DNA of 64,000 nt. Origin: JAEUMD01 sp036768475 (GTDB lineage Bacteria; Pseudomonadota; Alphaproteobacteria; Rhizobiales; Hyphomicrobiaceae). This document shows positions 63,399 through 64,000 of this stretch, piece after piece. Under the pieces are notes generated by a model. The model did not search any database and was not told the origin of the DNA. It was given only the letters and a program-made list of their open reading frames with translations. A program made the position numbers and the translations under genes. Where the stretch lies: NCBI GenBank assembly GCA_036768475.1, contig DAIPMW010000018.1, forward strand, positions 9,970 through 73,969, read 5' to 3'. Within the stretch, counting starts at the first letter, position 1. Each line of letters opens with the position of its first letter.

Positions 63399-63758
63399 AT
63401 GTCGCTGCATAAGATCTACACTTTTTTGCTGGTCGCAGACCTCGGGGCCGCCGAAGCTTGGTATACGAAATTATTCGGTCGCGGACCGGATAACAAACCG
63501 ATGGATACCCTAGTCCAATGGGAGCCTTTCGATCAGGCTGGCGTCGGGCTTTCGACGGACGATGAAATCGCCAGCAGAGGAGCGATATTTCTTGTCGTGG
63601 ACGACGTGGCGGCCGAGCGTCATAGGCTGCGGCGCCTAGGGATCATGCTGGGCGAAGATATTGCGGGTGACTATTCGACGCTGGCGCAGGTGCGTGATCC
63701 CGACGGTAACCTGATTACGTTCGCGACGCCGCCCTCGCCGAGCTATCCGCCGGCATAA
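63399..63758 (+). CDS. VOC superfamily (glyoxalase/dioxygenase fold) protein
   Basis: 119 residues. VOC pattern: LLVADLGAAEAWYTKLFGR, WEPFDQAGVGL, IFLVVDDVAAERHRLRRLGI and QVRDPDGNLITFATPP. ATG at 63399 follows GGGAGAAG; the frame is open from 63270. Such proteins bind metal or act as resistance or lyase enzymes; activity is not predictable. The neighbouring region shows no partner. Confidence 0.9.
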   Translation: MSLHKIYTFLLVADLGAAEAWYTKLFGRGPDNKPMDTLVQWEPFDQAGVGLSTDDEIASRGAIFLVVDDVAAERHRLRRLGIMLGEDIAGDYSTLAQVRDPDGNLITFATPPSPSYPPA

Positions 63759-63841
63759 ATTCATTATGAGAGTACAATAATATCAACCGTGAAACGCGAG
63801 AGCCAATGAAGGTCGATTGTCGGGATCGGGCGAGTAATTGG

Positions 63842-64000
63842 TCAGTGACTGAGATAAGGTCGGAAGCTTACCTCGCCCATCTTCAAAACATATCGGGCTG
63901 TAGCGTAGAAACGGCGGCTTACTATCTCACCCGGTAGCGGTGCGGTTATCGGCGGCAATGGCGCACCATAGAGGGCCATCGGCGGTGCTTGGCGGAGGGA
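63842..64000 (-). CDS. Possible C-terminus of an unknown gene (partial)
   Basis: On the minus strand an open frame runs from the window edge to a TGA at 63844-63842, about 52 codons, proline-rich at first (PPITAPLPGEIVSRRFYATARYVLK). It resembles ordinary protein, but start and family are outside the window. Confidence 0.25.
   Translation of the reverse strand, partial: SLRQAPPMALYGAPLPPITAPLPGEIVSRRFYATARYVLKMGEVSFRPYLSH

Noticed and set aside
1..64000. tRNA, rRNA genes, CRISPR arrays, prophage or insertion sequences
   Set aside because: No sequence with tRNA or rRNA character, spaced repeats or transposase/phage genes was found.

Overview
The window looks like a chromosomal segment of a GC-rich alphaproteobacterium of the order Hyphomicrobiales, most likely a Hyphomicrobium-like serine-cycle methylotroph. 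Three things point there: a serine-cycle operon (sga, mcl, mtkA, mtkB, ppc), the replication block rpsT - dnaA - dnaN - recF - gyrB, and the alphaproteobacterial style of the housekeeping genes (mutM/ubiE neighbourhood, DnaN, GyrB). This is inference from gene content. No rRNA or tRNA gene was found.

Region by region. 1-6423: a thiocyanate hydrolase operon on the minus strand (scnB-scnA-scnC, a P15K-like activator, then a NitT/TauT-type ABC importer), with a divergent LysR regulator and, at the left edge, the start of another membrane protein gene. 6558-8909: a YaiI-family protein and a Kup potassium transporter split by an in-frame TGA. 9073-17834: gyrB, recF, dnaN, dnaA, a rhodanese and rpsT, all on the minus strand. 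The 680 bp upstream of dnaA hold a DnaA-box-like palindrome and are an oriC candidate. 18349-24925: two paralogous membrane proteins, an enoyl-CoA hydratase, mutM with a cysteine-rich HTH regulator, a divergent cytochrome P460 gene behind a perfect palindrome, a GlcG-like protein, ubiE and an FmdB zinc ribbon. 25114-31062: a Ser/Thr signalling module (PP2C phosphatase, two FHA proteins, a kinase with a seven-bladed WD40 domain, a TPR protein). 31436-39467: a membrane-anchored nuclease, then an RTX protein with a type I secretion ABC/MFP pair and a lyase-fold protein. 39758-44584: a GlcD-type oxidase and two exported proteins built of seven repeat units in all.

45033-53794: the serine-cycle operon. 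It turns glyoxylate plus serine into hydroxypyruvate and glycine (Sga), carboxylates PEP (Ppc), activates malate (MtkAB) and cleaves malyl-CoA to acetyl-CoA and glyoxylate (Mcl). A LuxR-type regulator without a phosphoacceptor aspartate lies upstream. 54212-58471: an aldehyde dehydrogenase, a Crp/Fnr regulator, a small protein and an exported esterase. 58678-62615: a CecR/YbhGFSR-like efflux operon with its palindromic operator. The right edge holds a VOC-fold protein.

A dispersed intergenic repeat of about 127 bp with TAGAGC/GCTCTA ends occurs in three near full-length copies plus degenerate or partial ones. A second, shorter palindromic repeat sits beside it in places. These repeats, the thiocyanate operon with its importer, the repeat-built exported proteins, the P460 locus and the unusual regulator next to the serine cycle are the points most worth following up.
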